Assembly: GCF_041381155.1 (NCBI RefSeq) | Contig: NC_091147.1 | Location: 37,946,053-38,010,052 of the forward strand | Length of the DNA: 64,000 bases | Reading direction: 5' to 3' | From: Argopecten irradians | Lineage: Eukaryota > Mollusca > Bivalvia > Pectinida > Pectinidae | Shown here: piece after piece, positions 1-13,000 of the stretch | Layout of the letters: every line of letters starts with the position of its first letter | Numbering within the stretch: the stretch's first letter is position 1 | The notes under the pieces: model-generated | The model's input: only the letters and a program-made list of their open reading frames with translations | Told to the model about the DNA's origin: nothing | Databases searched by the model: none | Position numbers and translations under genes: made by a program

Positions 1-240
1 AATATAATTACACCTTAGAAGTGTGGGTACCTGTCAATGATTTATAGGATATTCGTCTATCAGTTGTTGAACAATGGTACTTCAACATAAAAATTGGTTT
101 TATCTCAGTATACCAAAACTTCAATGAAGACTGCACTATATACACACATGTAAACACTACTCGTATGCCTCTAAATCTCTAGTTGTACTGTCGTAAATTA
201 CATGATATCGGACCAATACTATAGTGACGAGCTAATAGTT

Positions 241-3200
241 ACAAAAAAGTATTTTGCAGATGACTGCTGCAAGGGTCAGTTTTGTACTCCCTCTGTTTGT
301 TTCTTTTTCTGAAAACAAGTGTTTCTGTCTGCCGACGAAGAAAAGATATAGGGTGTTATAGGATCCTATAAGATGTAAATTTATTTAATAGTGTACGCAA
401 AATTTTGCATCATCACCGAAAGCAAACTACATGTACCATCATCAGCATCACCAGCAAAAACATAATAGCGATACATTGTATTTTTATATTAAAATTGACC
501 GTTCTTACATTGCAAATCAATTATTACTCTGCTATGTTTTAAAGTGAACATGATATTTTTAGTTGTATAGCCAACAACTAACGTCCTATGAACAAGTCAT
601 GAACCAGATAATCGAGGGAAGCACAAATAAGGCAACACCGATACCAAAGGTCAGGCACATGTATTTAAGATATTAGCTTCGTATAATCTATTATGTTTTT
701 AAATGTGTTTTTAAATTGTAAAATTTGTCAAATACACAATGTTTAATTAATCTTTAATTACGCAAGATTTTTAAAAAAATTGGCTAACATAATTAATGAA
801 AATTTCCGACACTCTTCGAAAACCAATGTCATTATGAGTTCACAGAGTAGCTATATAATTATGCAACTTATGTTTCGAAATTTGACAGTACCAGGTATCC
901 TCTGATAAGTTCCGATCGAGACATTTCATATTACATTATTTTCAGTATTAACATTACATGCATTCCATGAACTCGCTTAATTCAAATACTCGGATTACTC
1001 GAAGTTTTATCTCGGTCCCTTCGAATTCGTATTAACCGAGTTCCGCTGTATGTTCTTCCTGTTTCCTCACCTTTACTGTGAATTAATATGTTTTCGTGAA
1101 TTAGTGTTTCCGAATGGTTGTGTATGTACAAGTTATACTTTGGTTCGCAGTTTTGAGATATTTCCCATATCGACAATAAAATACGGATATAACATTAGTT
1201 TTCATCCATACACAACGTCCGTCAAAAGAAGACATCTTTTTTTGATATTTTGACTTATGTTTGTAATTGTAGCAACCTTCATCACAACCAATTGCAGAAA
1301 AACCTGAAAGCATTCCGAATGACGTCATTCAGGTGGAAACAACAGAACAGACACAACAGGTAAGAGTTAAGAGTATACATGTTACATACTGTAAATGTAC
1401 TTATTTTAGTGGTAAATTTATTTTCGCGCTGCCTTTGTTTTTGCTTCACATTTGTTTTTGCTTCATATACCATATTTTATATTTCAAATTGACTATATAT
1501 ATATATATATATATTCTTACATTGTAAATAATTTCTTACTGTGCTATATTGTAAAGTGAACATTATTTTTTTTCTCAGTTTGATAGACAACAATCGACGT
1601 CATATAATCAAGCCAAAAACCAAAGAATCAAGGAAAACACAAAGGGGACACCAGTTCCAAAGGTAAGTAACACTTATTGAACATTTTAGCTTAGTATACT
1701 ATATCATTTTCTTATTTTGGAGTGTAAAGATTATCAAGATACACTAATATTTAATCACTCAATTCAAACTTTTGACTAATAGTAAGAATGGAAACCGAAA
1801 ATCAATTTTTTCACATCCCTCAAATGTATGCTCCTCCTGTTTCCTTACTTACTATAAAGTATTATGTAAATTAAATAGGTAAACAAGATCAACATTGCAA
1901 CGATATCAGATGATTAAAATCATAGATATCATCGAATCCTTATCAATAGTTTCTGTTGACTATGGAAGTCAAATTAATAATGACAACAGATATTTTTTAT
2001 TTATCACCCGAGTACATGTACATGATGTACTGCTGCAAGGGGCAGTTTTATGCTCCCTCTGTTTGTTTCTTTTTTTCTGTTAACAAGAGTTTCTAAACTG
2101 TTCTGTCTGCCGACGAAGAATAATGACATTGCACATGCTTTGTTTGCTGACTATAGACTTTAGTTTACCTGGATATACCATTCTTTAACCCCTTTTGGTT
2201 ATTTCGACTTATGTTTATAATTGCAGAAACCTACATCACAGCCAGCTGCGGAAAAACTGGCTCAAAGTCCGAATGGAGCTATTCAAGTTGCCACCAAAGC
2301 ACCGGCAAAACAGGTACAATGATCCGAGAGTATTCCGTCTTTGCATATTACAGAGATAGTTCCCTTGCGGGTAGGTATCGATTGTTACGTCATTATTTTG
2401 TGAGCGCAATTCACGTCGTTATCTCCGAAAAGTATGACGTTTCGCTCTCAAATACATGACGCCACAATAACTACCTTCCCGCAAGGGCAGAAAACCCTGT
2501 AATATGCAAATATAGAATACGTGTTAGATAATTACACAAATATCAGAATCGGAAGGATTCCATTCACGTATGCGATGTGTATGTGTGAATGTCTGTATAT
2601 TTTATGAGGTTGCGGTATGTTCGTGTCTCTTTGCGATAGTGGAAACTCTTTCTTATTTAATAGTGTTGTCTCACTGAAGCATATCGCAGGATACATTGTG
2701 GTTTTCATATATACAATACATATGAAAGATTTAGATGATTAAAATAATATTGATCGCCAGTACCATACAAATAGTTTATACAAATAGTTTTAAAACCTAC
2801 GACAATTAAGTAATCATGTACCTGATGGCAACGAAAATATTTTAATCAAGAATTAAAGGACTGCTTCAAGGATCAGGTTTATGCTGTCTCTGTTTGTTTT
2901 ACTCTTCTGTGAACAAGAGTGTCTAAACGGTTCTGTCTGCCAACGAAGAATATTGTGCATGGTTTATTTCTTTTTTGTTTGTTGCTAATCATCGCCAGAC
3001 TTTAGTTAACGTGGATACACCATTGATATCCAATTTAAAATCATACAAAATAAAATCATACTCCAGAAGAAAATCCCATTTTGATATTTCGACCTTTGTT
3101 TACATGTTTATAATTGCAGAAACCTACATCACAACCAGTTGTGGAAAACCCGACTCAAAGTCTGAATAACGCTATTAAGGTGGAAACCAAAGCGACGGGA

Positions 3201-3302
3201 AAACAGGTTCTGCAGTCACCTTCACCACAAACAGTAGCGGGAAAACCTATCGAAAGTTTGAATGGCGCTAAACAGGTAGAAACCAACACACCGAAGAAAC
3301 AG
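241..3302 (+). repeat. Duplicated exon-intron cassettes
   Basis: Exon type P (1273-1359, 2227-2313 and a double-length 3120-3302) encodes K/QPxSQP...Q; exon type Y (563-649, 1579-1662) encodes QQxTSYxQ...PxPK. Flanking intron sequence is duplicated as well: a block from CTGCTGCAAGG to GACGAAGAA occurs at about 263-343, 2028-2120 and 2859-2950, and the sequence before both Y exons is alike (about 506-562 and 1517-1578). The stalk therefore grew by tandem genomic duplication of whole cassettes. Confidence 0.8.
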
Positions 3303-5243
3303 GTAAATAACTTTAAGAGTATACACGTTACCTAATTACACAAATATAGGAAATATCTTTTTGGGAAGAGTACTATATCTTTGTAGATTAATTTTTGAAG
3401 GCTGTCACGCATTTTTTGCCACTTTTGAACACCTGCCTTGCAATGGTAGCAAAGCCAAGACTTTTAATTGGTCAAAATTTAAATTGAGATACTGTCTGAC
3501 TTCAGTGAGTATTGGTTCATGTAAATTGGGCTTGAGGGATGCCGTGCACAATGTTATATAAAAAAACCCGTTAATGCGAGGAGACACAAAGGCGTTGGAT
3601 TAGTCGAAAATTTGATATCATCTGTGATATTGGAGTGCGAAGTTCGCTGCGATGCTGAACGCCATGGCACGACTGTGGGGGACGTTTGAAGGACTTCTAC
3701 AATGTACTGCGTTAAAGTCAGTATTTCTTCATATGGCTGTCTTGAATGTTTTGTCTCGAGTCTTATTATTGCCAATATGGTATTAAAGGATAAACATTTT
3801 CGTTGTTCCAGGAAAAAGCACAATTAAGCATCACTGATGACATTGAACTAAGCTATCTAGCTGAAACCGAGATTGTAAGTATCAAACGCTCGATATTTTG
3901 AACTTTTCTTTATACCTGTTTTGAGTCAAAAGTCTTTCTGCAATATTACTTTTGTTTTATGTATTTTTTCTTTTTTTAACTGAATTTACCTGACTTTATT
4001 AATTTCGGATTTGATCCATTTGGCATAAAGAAAGAAAACTGTCCGCTTTCTCAGCACCTACATGTAAAGTTTCAATAATATCCTGATATTTCATTTCAAC
4101 ATGTCATTATTTTTGTGCACCTTTGAACGTTTTATTTATGAAACCGATCCCTTCTTTATTCTTATCAATAGGTATAATAAAAACAATTTAGCCTGATGAA
4201 TTCTTTAAAATTACACATTATTAAAGATTTTATGAATATTATGAGCTAGAAGAGTTAAGAAATATTTGCTATAACCGGCGGACGACGACGTGATAAAGTC
4301 ATATTTACCAGAGATGTATTAAAATGTGATTATTCTAAATACCTTTTCATGTGAAACGCTTATTTGTTTCTTATATTCTTTGCAGAAAAACGTAGCGAAC
4401 TTTGACCAATGGAAGGGCACTAATAGAAGTATAACCGTTATCACGGCATTCTTTGATATCGGGAACTACTCCAGGGGAGGCGGGAAGTCACGGGGTCCGG
4501 ACAAATACAAACAATGGATGCGCGTGTTTTCTTGGATACAGAATCCCGTTATCTTTTACACGGATAGCGAAGAGTTCGAAAAGATATTTTTAGATTTCCG
4601 GCGAAATGTGACGTCAAACACGAAGGTCATTCGCATATCACGTGATGAATTATGGTCATTTCAAATCAAACCAAGAGTAACGGAAATTTATGCAGATCCA
4701 AAATATCCTAAAATAGTACCTTACACAACTTTGCCGGACTATGCGTGCATAACACATTCAAAGTTTCCGCTCATTGCTGACGCTGCAAAAAGGAATATCT
4801 ATTCATCTAAATACTTTACGTGGGTAGACATTGGCTACTTCCGTGAAATAGAAAATAATACAATCAAATTCTGGATGGAAGTCCCTGCAGAATTTGATAA
4901 AACTAAAATTGGAGCCACTAGAATATTCGGAACCCGACATTCAGCATCCGTAAAGACGATTGTTAGAATATCCATGAATTGGATTGGTGCGGGAATATTT
5001 CTCGGTGAACGAAATGTGTTTCTAACATTTACAAAAGACTACAAAGAATCAGTGTTACGCTTTTTAAAGCAAGGGATCCACAGCGTAGAACAATACATGA
5101 TTGGAGCTATGTATACCAAAGTTGAGCGAATTGCACACCCTCCAAGAGTGGAGATACAAGACTTTAAACCAGTGCGAGGAAAGACAATGACAACCGACCC
5201 ATGGTTTTATCTGGGGTTCCTTATGTATAAAGAAGTAAAATGA
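563..5243 (+). CDS. HtrL/YibB-like putative glycosyltransferase, 3' part of gene
   Basis: Seven exons read in one frame, all phase 0: 563-649, 1273-1359, 1579-1662, 2227-2313, 3120-3302, 3812-3874 and 4386-5243 (stop 5241-5243), giving 482 visible residues. Each has AG before it and GT after it. The gene starts upstream of the window. The last exon encodes the conserved domain: ITAFFDIGNYSRG near its start, WMRVFSWIQNPVIFYTDSEE, then YFTWVDIGYFR with a W-D-x-G motif like the metal-binding motif of glycosyltransferases, and GAGIFLGER later. This matches my knowledge of the HtrL/YibB family, found in bacterial LPS gene regions and multiplied in molluscs; the reaction is not established. The earlier exons encode a hydrophilic Lys/Pro/Thr/Gln-rich stalk built from two alternating exon types. 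No AATAAA was seen within 1 kb of the stop. Domain call is strong; function is inference. Confidence 0.85.
2330..2521. mobile_element. Palindromic MITE, family M1, copy 1
   Basis: About 190 bp, nearly self-complementary: it opens with GTATTCCGTCTTTGCATATTA and closes with the complement (TAATATGCAAATATAGAATAC); the arms include a GGGTAGGTAT block. It lies in the intron 16 bp after the donor of the exon ending at 2313. Other copies are near 25327, 33105, 44681 and 60616. Confidence 0.75.
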
Positions 5244-5415
5244 ATATTTATTCTATTTTAAAAGATACGTTACCATCAATGATTTATAGTCGTCATACCA
5301 ACACCAATGTCATCCAATACTTAATTAATCTTCTTACAGTTGGAACGGACGACAACTATTTTGTTGTTTGGCATTCATCTGCATTGGCTTTAGTCCATAA
5401 AGCGGAGCACTCAGG

Positions 5416-5785
5416 ATAATTTACTTGATCTTAATAGGTAAATTTCCTATGACAGATTATTCACTTAATCTTGGGGTAGGTAAATTTATATTCCCACCGA
5501 CAGATTATTCACTCGATCTTATGGTAGATAAATTTGCATTATCACCGACAGATTATTCACCTGATCTTAGGGTGGGTAAATTTGCATTATCACCGACAGA
5601 TTATTCACCTGATCTTAGGGTGGGTAAATTTGTATTCTCACCGACAGATTATTCACTTGATCTTAGGGTGGGTAAATTTATATTCCCACCGACAGACTAT
5701 TCACTTAATCTTAGTGTATGTAAATTTGTACTACCACCGACAGATTATTCACTTGATCTTAGGAGAGGTAAATTTATATCCCCTG
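5416..5785 (+). repeat. 48-bp minisatellite
   Basis: About 7.5 direct copies of a 48-bp unit carrying GGTAAATTT, CACCGACAGATTATTCAC and GATCTTA, starting 170 bp after the stop of the HtrL-like gene. Because 48 is a multiple of three it gives open frames, but these have no start, splice or homology support. Likely 3' UTR or intergenic. Confidence 0.85.
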
Positions 5786-5924
5786 TGGCGAGTATATTGG
5801 AACGACGGACGCTGATTAAGATTTCTCATTACCAGTACCTATTGCCGTTTTTATGTTATTAATTCATAGTGGCTTGAAAACTGCAATTGTGAATTAACTG
5901 TTATTGTATGACACACACACAGGT

Positions 5925-6350
5925 GGCCGTCCTTAACATGTAATTTTATTTTTTCTTCTAGTGTCTTGACAAAGGGGCAGAGCGCCTCGAAAATTTGACA
6001 ATCTTTTGTCCACACTGTTAGAATTACTTCTTTGCCCTATATTTACTACTTTAAGTAATTCGTATCCTACAGACATATGTCTATAAGGATCCACTGTTAT
6101 ATGGAAAATAACTGTTGATATTACTTCCTTGACCCCGCCCCCCACACACATATATATATTCTTGTTTACACATGGCAGAATTTTTAACACCCGTTTTTTG
6201 TAATATACATTTTTGTATATCATTTTGTGTTGTACATTTATTACAGTGGCTGTGTTCTCCGCCATTTTGCACAAATGTTATTTGATGTCATATGTATGTT
6301 TATTGTTATCCTATATGCTGTTTGCATTCGGAATAAAATGAATTGAATTG
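5925..6350. repeat. Dispersed repeat, copy 1
   Basis: About 5925-6130 (TGTCTTGACAAAGGGGCAGA to GTTGATATTACTTC) is the diverged reverse complement of about 44235-44420, so this is an interspersed family. It contains ACTTCTTTGCCCTATAT and a CATATGTCTATAAGGATCCA stretch. The block ends near 6331 with GGAATAAAATGAATTG, the first AATAAA after the HtrL-like gene. The class is not recognised with certainty. Confidence 0.5.
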
Positions 6351-7036
6351 ACTAAAGGAGCAGAAGGCAGTAGATCGTTGTAATTGACTACCCACCCAAT
6401 TAAATACCAAGATAGGCTGCTAGTATAAGAGTAAAACAATAATGTTATGTTGTTTTGATTGAAGGTTTTGTACTGATCCTTATACCTATCTTGTGGTATT
6501 TTCAGCAATGACGTAGACATGGAACGTATAATCTGGGACTTATTTCTTCATGCACCGGTTATGTTGTATCTGACGTACCACCGGAAACTACTGTTTTTTT
6601 AAACCACGATTTATCTGTCGTTGCTTTTAACTTGGATAGATTTCATGTCATGTTATGGAGCTTGTAGCTGCGGTTGTCCCTTTGTGGATAACTTCACTAC
6701 TCATTACAAGCATTATAATGATTTCCACAACGTTAGCAAAATTGACATTCTTTAATTAGCTGTTATGTACAATGTTAAAAGACGATATCCATTCATATCA
6801 TGAATATGTGAAGTCATAGAATTGACGTTCAGCTTAAAATTCAATGACTTTACAAAAGCACCTTGTATGAGTCAACTTTATTCAATTATCACATAAAAAT
6901 CTTGCATAACATATTTTCCCAATGTAAAATAATAAACTAAAATTTTATATAATATTTCAGAATGTCTTTAAACTAGTGTAGAATTCCAAAACATCTATCA
7001 TATCCGTGTCATACACTATTACCATTCCATACGTTA
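6351..7036. other. Intergenic, nothing recognised
   Basis: AT-rich sequence between the converging 3' ends of the HtrL-like gene and the astacin gene. Open frames are short and lack splice or homology support. Confidence 0.5.
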
Positions 7037-7042
7037 TTTATT
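7037..7042 (-). terminator. Poly(A) signal of the astacin gene
   Basis: AATAAA on the minus strand starts five bases after the TAA stop (7047-7049). If used, the 3' UTR is very short. Confidence 0.55.
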
Positions 7043-7046
7043 CCTT

Positions 7047-10000
7047 TTAACACATTTCGCATGATTTTGGGCAGAATCTGAGCATGTAGCCGGGGTTAAC
7101 ATTGCACTGCTTGTCCTTGGCCCACTGTGTGCAGTAGATGTGCTCATCAACGCATGCTGCAAAAACAAAACGAGACATTCATTACCCAAAACGATATGTG
7201 TATTATATATAGTTAGATTTGACATTGATCTAAATTTTCACCAGAATATTATTGACATGACCCCGATTTTACAAGAAGAAAATGCGACAAAATTTAAGCT
7301 AATTTGACACGCTCATTTTCATGTGAATGTTTCTTTCAAGATGCTCCATCGCTAATAAATGGTATATTTTCACTATCAAACACAGGAAGAGATGATTTAG
7401 TATTTTCTTCAGTTACAAAAGTTACTTACTTTACACGATTACCACCATTGAAAAATTTGAGCTTCTAATTTTTCTTCCAGTTAAAATTACAAAAAATAAT
7501 TAATTACATCCCGAAAAAATTCCGAGAAACGATGTCCTGTATGGAATGAAGTACTGATTGCGCATGCACCAAAGGCAATATAAATTATTTTATATTATTT
7601 TTTGTGTTAATTAGAAATATATATGCACGATTAAACAAAAAATATTGCTCAAGTGATGAATATCATTTATGCCCTATCAGCGGTGGAACATCTTTAAATT
7701 GATATACCAATTTAAATTAGCCGTTTGTGTTATCAAAGGTGCAATTTATTTAAATTTGACCCGAATTTGTCTAAGGAAAATTCTTCGTTGTTTTAATTTT
7801 TGAAGAAGGAAAACTGTAGTGCAGTATCACATGTATGATAACCAGGGAGCTAGGACGACTGGTTAGCTTGTTTTCAGTATAATGTGACCGGGTTGGATGT
7901 GTTGCATGGTGTCTTCGGCGGCATGCTTCAGTGATATATCACTATAAAAAGGGCAACCGTTCCACTTTACAAAAAGAAACAACACGACCACACCGCAGTC
8001 TCCCAAAACACGCACTTCATACACGCTATACTCCGCATACATGGGAGGCCGTCCTTACATGACCTTGGCTGTCAATAGGACGTTAATCAATCAATCAAAC
8101 AAATTCTCCATAACAAATTCAATAGGAATGCGCCCAGACATTAAAGAGAAGTAGAGTTTTCCAATTCTATAAGCACTGTATTAAGATAATAGTCTAACCC
8201 TTGTGACAGTTGTTACAAGACTTGCGACACACTCTGAGGTTGAATCCAGCGTTATTTGTACAATGTCCAGCTTTGGCCCAGCCCTCACAATTGGCATCGT
8301 TGTCAACGCAGGCTGTCAAAACATAATAATTAAAGATTAGAATATCTTATAGGGTATCGATATTTGGAATGGACCGCGAAGCTGTTAAAACATAATAATT
8401 AAGGATTAAAATTTCTTCCTGGTATAGAAGGAAAAAGTTGAGAAGGAAAAAGTTTGAGAAGGGTATCGATATTTGGAATAGACCGTGAAGCTGTCAAAAC
8501 ATAATAATTAAGGATTAAAATATCTTCCTCGTGGATTTATCGAAGGATAAAGTTGAAAAGGGTATCGATATTTGGAATGGACCGCGAAGCTGTTAAAATA
8601 TAATAATAAACTGTGAAATAACTTTGATGCAATTTGATTTCAAGGGTAATACGAAAATCGAAAATATACGACAAAATGTTTCAAATTCGGGTATGTACAT
8701 GTAGTAGAATTAAAAAGTCTCGACCGCAAAATTTAATCGTCGTGAAAATTTGTTAAGCGTGAACAAGCGAAATTAGGTCATCGCGAAAACAAGTTTTGTG
8801 TTTGCGACTGAAAACCAACTTATATTTGTGAGTGATTAAATTTTGCGTTTTCGTGGGCGATAATAAGAAATCGCAAAAATAAATCTCAACGAAAATGTTT
8901 CAAACACAGATATTAAAAGTAAAAACATTTATATCGCGAAATCAAATCGCTATGATAAAGTCAGTCGCTATGTTTGAAAACGCGAACTCTAGTTGGTTTA
9001 CAGCATTATTTTATATATTTAATGTTTACTTAGATATTCTATGTTTCCTAAATAAAGAGTTGTCTGCTCTTGGTTTTAGATATGGATGGTAGCGTCATGG
9101 TTTTTGATCGTGACGTCTGTTTAGAGGGAACACGACATAACAACAACAAATTATTTAATGGAGTTAAACTCGATAGTACCCAACAGAGCAGATAACTCGT
9201 ATGAAAAGATGCGATTTTAAAAGCTAATTTAGCTACATAAAGCACATAAAATGATTTAAATTTAAAATCAATAACACGGACACCTATTTCAGTGGACGAG
9301 TACATTGCATTCTGAAACTGAATTTATACAATTTTCCATCAACAAACAACCGTGCGGCTGACACATGCAATTACAATTTTACAGGGATTTGTTTACGCTA
9401 TGAAGTTAAAATATCACAAAAGAAAAAAAATGCAGTAAATAGCAAAAGATAATATTTTACGAACGTAGAGGAGGTCTCGCTGTGGTCGTCCCCTCTGTTT
9501 CCTCATTTCCACCATTATTTACCACCTCTTTCTCATCCTCCTGCCCGGCCTCATCGTCAACCTCTTCTTCTCTAGTGTTGCCATCATCGTCCTGTGTATC
9601 TATATCGACCCCATCGTCGTTTGAAATGTCCTCGTCTCTGCCGGATTCCCGACCTCCTGTTCCATCGTCCTCCCGCGTGCTGGCACATACGCCGCACGAA
9701 CGCTTACAGTTTGTCTTCATATAGCCTGGGTTTATGTCACAGTGTCCATTCTTGGCCCATGTGTCACAGTCATCGCTATTATGGTAGTTCCTACAGCCGT
9801 CTGAAACACAAACACACAAAACATAGACTGATGAAGCAATCGAGATCCCGATTTCTGCTGGTAGCCCGATTTTCACGGGTATACCCGCTTAACGAGTCTC
9901 TCTTAAAGTTTTAGTTGATGCCAATTTCACTGTCGCTTAAACATTTGATATTTTAACATGGATATGTAACTTGATGATTTAGCTCCCCAAAAGCATATGT

Positions 10001-13000
10001 CGGTCTATAAGAGAGCCGAAATCTAGGGATCATATATTCATGGTTTTGAATAAAGCGTTTTCAATCACCGCCATTTCAGTACGGGTTTTGGCGGAATTCC
10101 AAATCGTTTCACGTGACTGACTTCGACACGACCTGCACGTGGTGATCCAGGTAACTAGCGTAAGCGCACATGTGTTTATGTTTTCCTTCTTGCTAATATG
10201 AGCAAAACGTACTGATATATGTCCACAGAACGAGTATTTGAAACATCCAATTTACACATTGCCGTAATTCAATATTGTGTGTATCAAATATTGTAATGTG
10301 CGAACATTATTTTCTTTGCAGATTCAGTCTGCTGAGGTCGACTACATGTTCTGTTTACGAAAAAAATATTGACAATTTTTCTTGGTTTCACAACTCTCGT
10401 CTCGAGATTGTCGCGACGATATTCGGAAGAGTTCGGAATGGTTTAGCATCTTTCGAGCCTACTTTTCACATGTAAACGTTAAAAAGATTTTTTACTTTTA
10501 AAATTGAAATTCTTCCAGTGCTGCAACTTTATAAAAAAAAGTGGTAAAGTTAGAAAGTTTAAATCTCGGACCGACGGAGAAAAATATGTATTACACTTAG
10601 ATAGTTTTCACTACGACAAAAAGAGCGAAAGTTATAGACCATACAACTTTAAAGGCCCTGGCGCTTAACGCATTCCCGATTTCGTATAATTTCATAAGTG
10701 AAATACCACGATACGCGGGGTATACTGGTCACTGACTGGTACATCAATGTTATACATGCTTTAAACTTTACAAAATGTGCCTGACTTTTGATCTTGTTTT
10801 TACTGTTTAAAATATCGTTATCAATTTCGAAATGCTTCATAGATTCCATAAGTGATTACATAGACTTATTTTAATAATGTTATATTCTATGCCGACATCT
10901 CCACACATCATCAATGTTATATTCTATGCAGACATCTCCACACATCATCAATGTTATATTCTATGCCGACATCTCCACACATTTAAATAGCATTATTGAC
11001 CTGATGTATCTTCTTCATCATCGTCATCCTCCTCCTCATCAAAGTGGTCGTATCCTCCATCGTCGTCGTCGTCGTCGTCGTCGATGTCATCTCTTCTATC
11101 GTCTCTACTATTGCCGTCACATTTGTTACACGCCTTTTTACAGTTAATTGGCATCCAGCCAGGGTTCTTCATACACTCGCCATCAGCCGCCCAGACCCGG
11201 CATTTCTTGTCGTCATAAAGGTTCTTGCATGAGCCTTAATATATATGTATATATATCAGTGGTTATGAGGTAAACAAAGAGTTTTATGATATTTGGATTA
11301 AAGAAGTTATATCAACGGTTATATTGTAGATAACACTATCCTCGATATTCCAGGGGTTACTATCAATGTTGTTGTATCCACCCCTGGACTATGTCATAGT
11401 GAAATTGAAAAAAAAACCCTGATCAATCACAGGTCTGCAGACACTTCCTTTAAACATTAAAGAGACAGTTATGCCATATTAAAAGCCACACAGTCAACCA
11501 CATTGTACCGTTATTCAATTCGGTTGATGTGCATCCAAGGACCAAACAACCGTCTTGTCTGTTGCCTCGAACAGAGTCTGCACTTTTGCTATGAAATAAT
11601 CCAGGTGTGAATATAACGACATTGATGGTTAGCACTGGATCTTTACAAACTTATGTCTTGATAAAAATATTTGAAATGGTAAATGTAGAACACAGAAGTA
11701 ATCGTTACAATGTGAATAAAAAAATTAAGATCATCCTTCCCTTTATCAAGACATTACTGAAGGTATTACTGAAACTATGACAACTATGAATGATTAAAAT
11801 AAGGACTGCCTGTCCTAAAATGTTACATACGACATGTAGAGTAAGTGGCGCTAATAGAAACACCTTATATGACAATTCTTTCATTATGATTTCTTAACTT
11901 ATTTTAATCCGAAATATGGAAAATCAATAAGAAATTTTTATTATTGAGAATGGTATCTTCAGAATGTGTATCGATAAACACTGTTAAATGTAAAGCATCA
12001 AAGCACTTCCACGATATGAAATGAAAATAAATCCACTTTCCATCCTTGTTTTTTCCTTTTTGTGTTTTTTTCTAATCGTGAAATGATAGTATTCCGGATA
12101 TTTACTTACCGTCCTTGCATCTATTACACGACTTCCGGCAGTTTGGAACCATCCAATCAGGATTGCGGGAACATTCACCACTACTTGCCCACTTCAGACA
12201 TTCGCGTGTGTTATGCCTGTCTCTGCAACCCTGGGCTGAAGACAGTCACATCTTATCCGTACATTTAATATATTACATTTAATAAATTAAAATTCTTAGC
12301 TAGATATGATATACGAATTGCTTTATAGTCAAGCTACACTGTAAAAAAGAAGCAATTTAAAGGGTATTATAGTAAAATCTATGGTATCACATTTATATAA
12401 CATTTATCTGCTTACATGAAAAAAAGATCTACACGTATGAACCCGCGTTTAAGACCATATTTAAAATAGTGATGCATATAGAAACCGTGCGTTGAAGCTA
12501 AACCTATTCATTATAACGTGTGTTTTCATATTATAAACCAAGTTCGGAAATTCATAATTCAATATTATGACATACGATCATCATTCTGGCCTCTGTCCGT
12601 ACGCGTAGTTTCATCCCGGAGTGGCGTGTCTGTATCCCGGGGCATCGCCTTGTCACATAGCCGACACGCCCCTCGACAGTTGTCGTACATCCATTTCCGA
12701 TTCACCATGCATTCTCCCTTCCGGGCCCAAATGTCACACTGGGTATCGTTCGTGTGTACATTTCCACAAGTTTCTGCAAAAAAGTATATCGATATAATTG
12801 AATTAACATCGGATAAATTCCATTCACGTGAAATTATTGTTTGTTCACAATCCTCTACTGCATACAAATATTTTCATCCAAAATTATATAGCTAAAAGTT
12901 TTATAATTAATATTCGGGAAAAAAACCATGCATACACCTGCTAATATTGACCTTGAGTACCACCGGCTAGATATATACAGACCTAGGAGTTACCATCGAT

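Noticed and set aside
5425-5862. 145-codon frame with TDYSxDLRVGKF repeats as a gene
   Set aside because: Pure 48-bp minisatellite translation, no signal peptide or splice link to the upstream gene.
9482-9914. Plus-strand frames opposite astacin exon 15
   Set aside because: Ser/Pro-rich shadows of the Asp/Glu-rich linker on the other strand.
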